NCBI GenBank assembly: GCA_031258995.1
Contig: JAIRMB010000048.1
Span: 1-6,921 of the forward strand
Origin: Puniceicoccales bacterium
GTDB taxonomy: Bacteria; Verrucomicrobiota; Verrucomicrobiia; Opitutales; JAIRLM01
Reading direction: 5' to 3'
Length of the DNA: 6,921 nt
Notes under the pieces: model-generated
Told to the model about the DNA's origin: nothing
Database searches by the model: none
What the model saw: the letters and a program-made list of their open reading frames with translations, nothing else
Position numbers and translations under genes: made by a program
In this document: piece by piece, positions 6,711-6,921 of the stretch
Layout of the letters: each line of letters begins with the position of its first letter
Position numbering within the stretch: position 1 is the first letter of the stretch

Positions 6711-6768
6711 TAATTACAAATGATTTAATGTTCCGTTTTTTAGGGAAGTCAGGAGACAAAGCTTCCAT

Positions 6769-6921
6769 TTACCGGCCTTCGAATTGGGCTTCTCCCATCG
6801 GCCCACCGTAGCGGCAACCATCGACCTCTCTTTGCGGCTCCACCGGCCCGTAAGGAGCGCAAATGGCTCCCAGCGAGCGAAATATGAATTCTAATGGCCT
6901 GACGGCCCCAAAAGTTTCGAG
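6769..6921 (-). CDS. Possible C-terminal fragment of an upstream gene
   Basis: On the minus strand one frame is open from the window edge for 50 codons to a TAA at 6771-6769. The product contains PLEFIFRSLGAICAPYGPVE and ends GGPMGEAQFEGR; I recognise no family. Its stop abuts an ATG at 6768 (TAAATG) that opens a 65-codon frame overlapping the phosphatase start in another frame. A 50-codon open stretch in GC-rich DNA is not unlikely by chance, so this is a weak call. Confidence 0.22.
   Translation of the reverse strand, partial: LETFGAVRPLEFIFRSLGAICAPYGPVEPQREVDGCRYGGPMGEAQFEGR

Noticed and set aside
6711..6750. A promoter (CTGACT - 18 bases - TTAAAT) ahead of the phosphatase ATG
   Set aside because: Both boxes match only four of six positions and would start the transcript almost on the ATG.

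Overview
The window looks like a piece of a moderately GC-rich, Gram-negative-type bacterial chromosome. It joins a conserved housekeeping block to an accessory flank. Apart from a transposase remnant on the plus strand at the left edge, every gene I can support lies on the minus strand. No gene here identifies the organism. A eukaryote-type tyrosine phosphatase, a decayed insertion sequence and an otherwise ordinary chromosomal block suggest a host-associated or predator-exposed bacterium. The phylum is not decided by the sequence.

Layout. Bases 1 to about 663 hold a dead IS982-family transposase with an internal deletion, in-frame stops and a likely frameshift. Bases 697-4851 are a tight minus-strand unit, read right to left: tRNA-Gly with anticodon UCC, DNA topoisomerase III (topB, GTG start), a HAD-superfamily phosphatase or phosphomutase, and a sugar-type nucleotidyltransferase. 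topB begins 47 bases after the tRNA. The HAD gene start overlaps the topB end by 41 bases, and the nucleotidyltransferase starts 7 bases after the HAD stop. A TTGACA box upstream of the tRNA is the only promoter-like element I can point to, so the tRNA and three proteins may share a transcript. The HAD enzyme and the nucleotidyltransferase fit a sugar-phosphate to NDP-sugar step. topB is probably a positional partner rather than a functional one.

Bases 4894-5189 contain no recognisable gene but do contain a nested inverted repeat. Bases 5190-6710 encode the most notable protein: a 506-residue polypeptide, visibly more AT-rich in its N-terminal half. Its C-terminal third is a classical (YopH/SptP/eukaryotic type) protein tyrosine phosphatase domain with the Cys-x5-Arg loop, a WPD-equivalent loop and a Q-loop all readable. 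Its N-terminal half matches nothing I recognise. This is a candidate secreted effector. The last 150 bases carry only a possible C-terminal fragment of an upstream gene.
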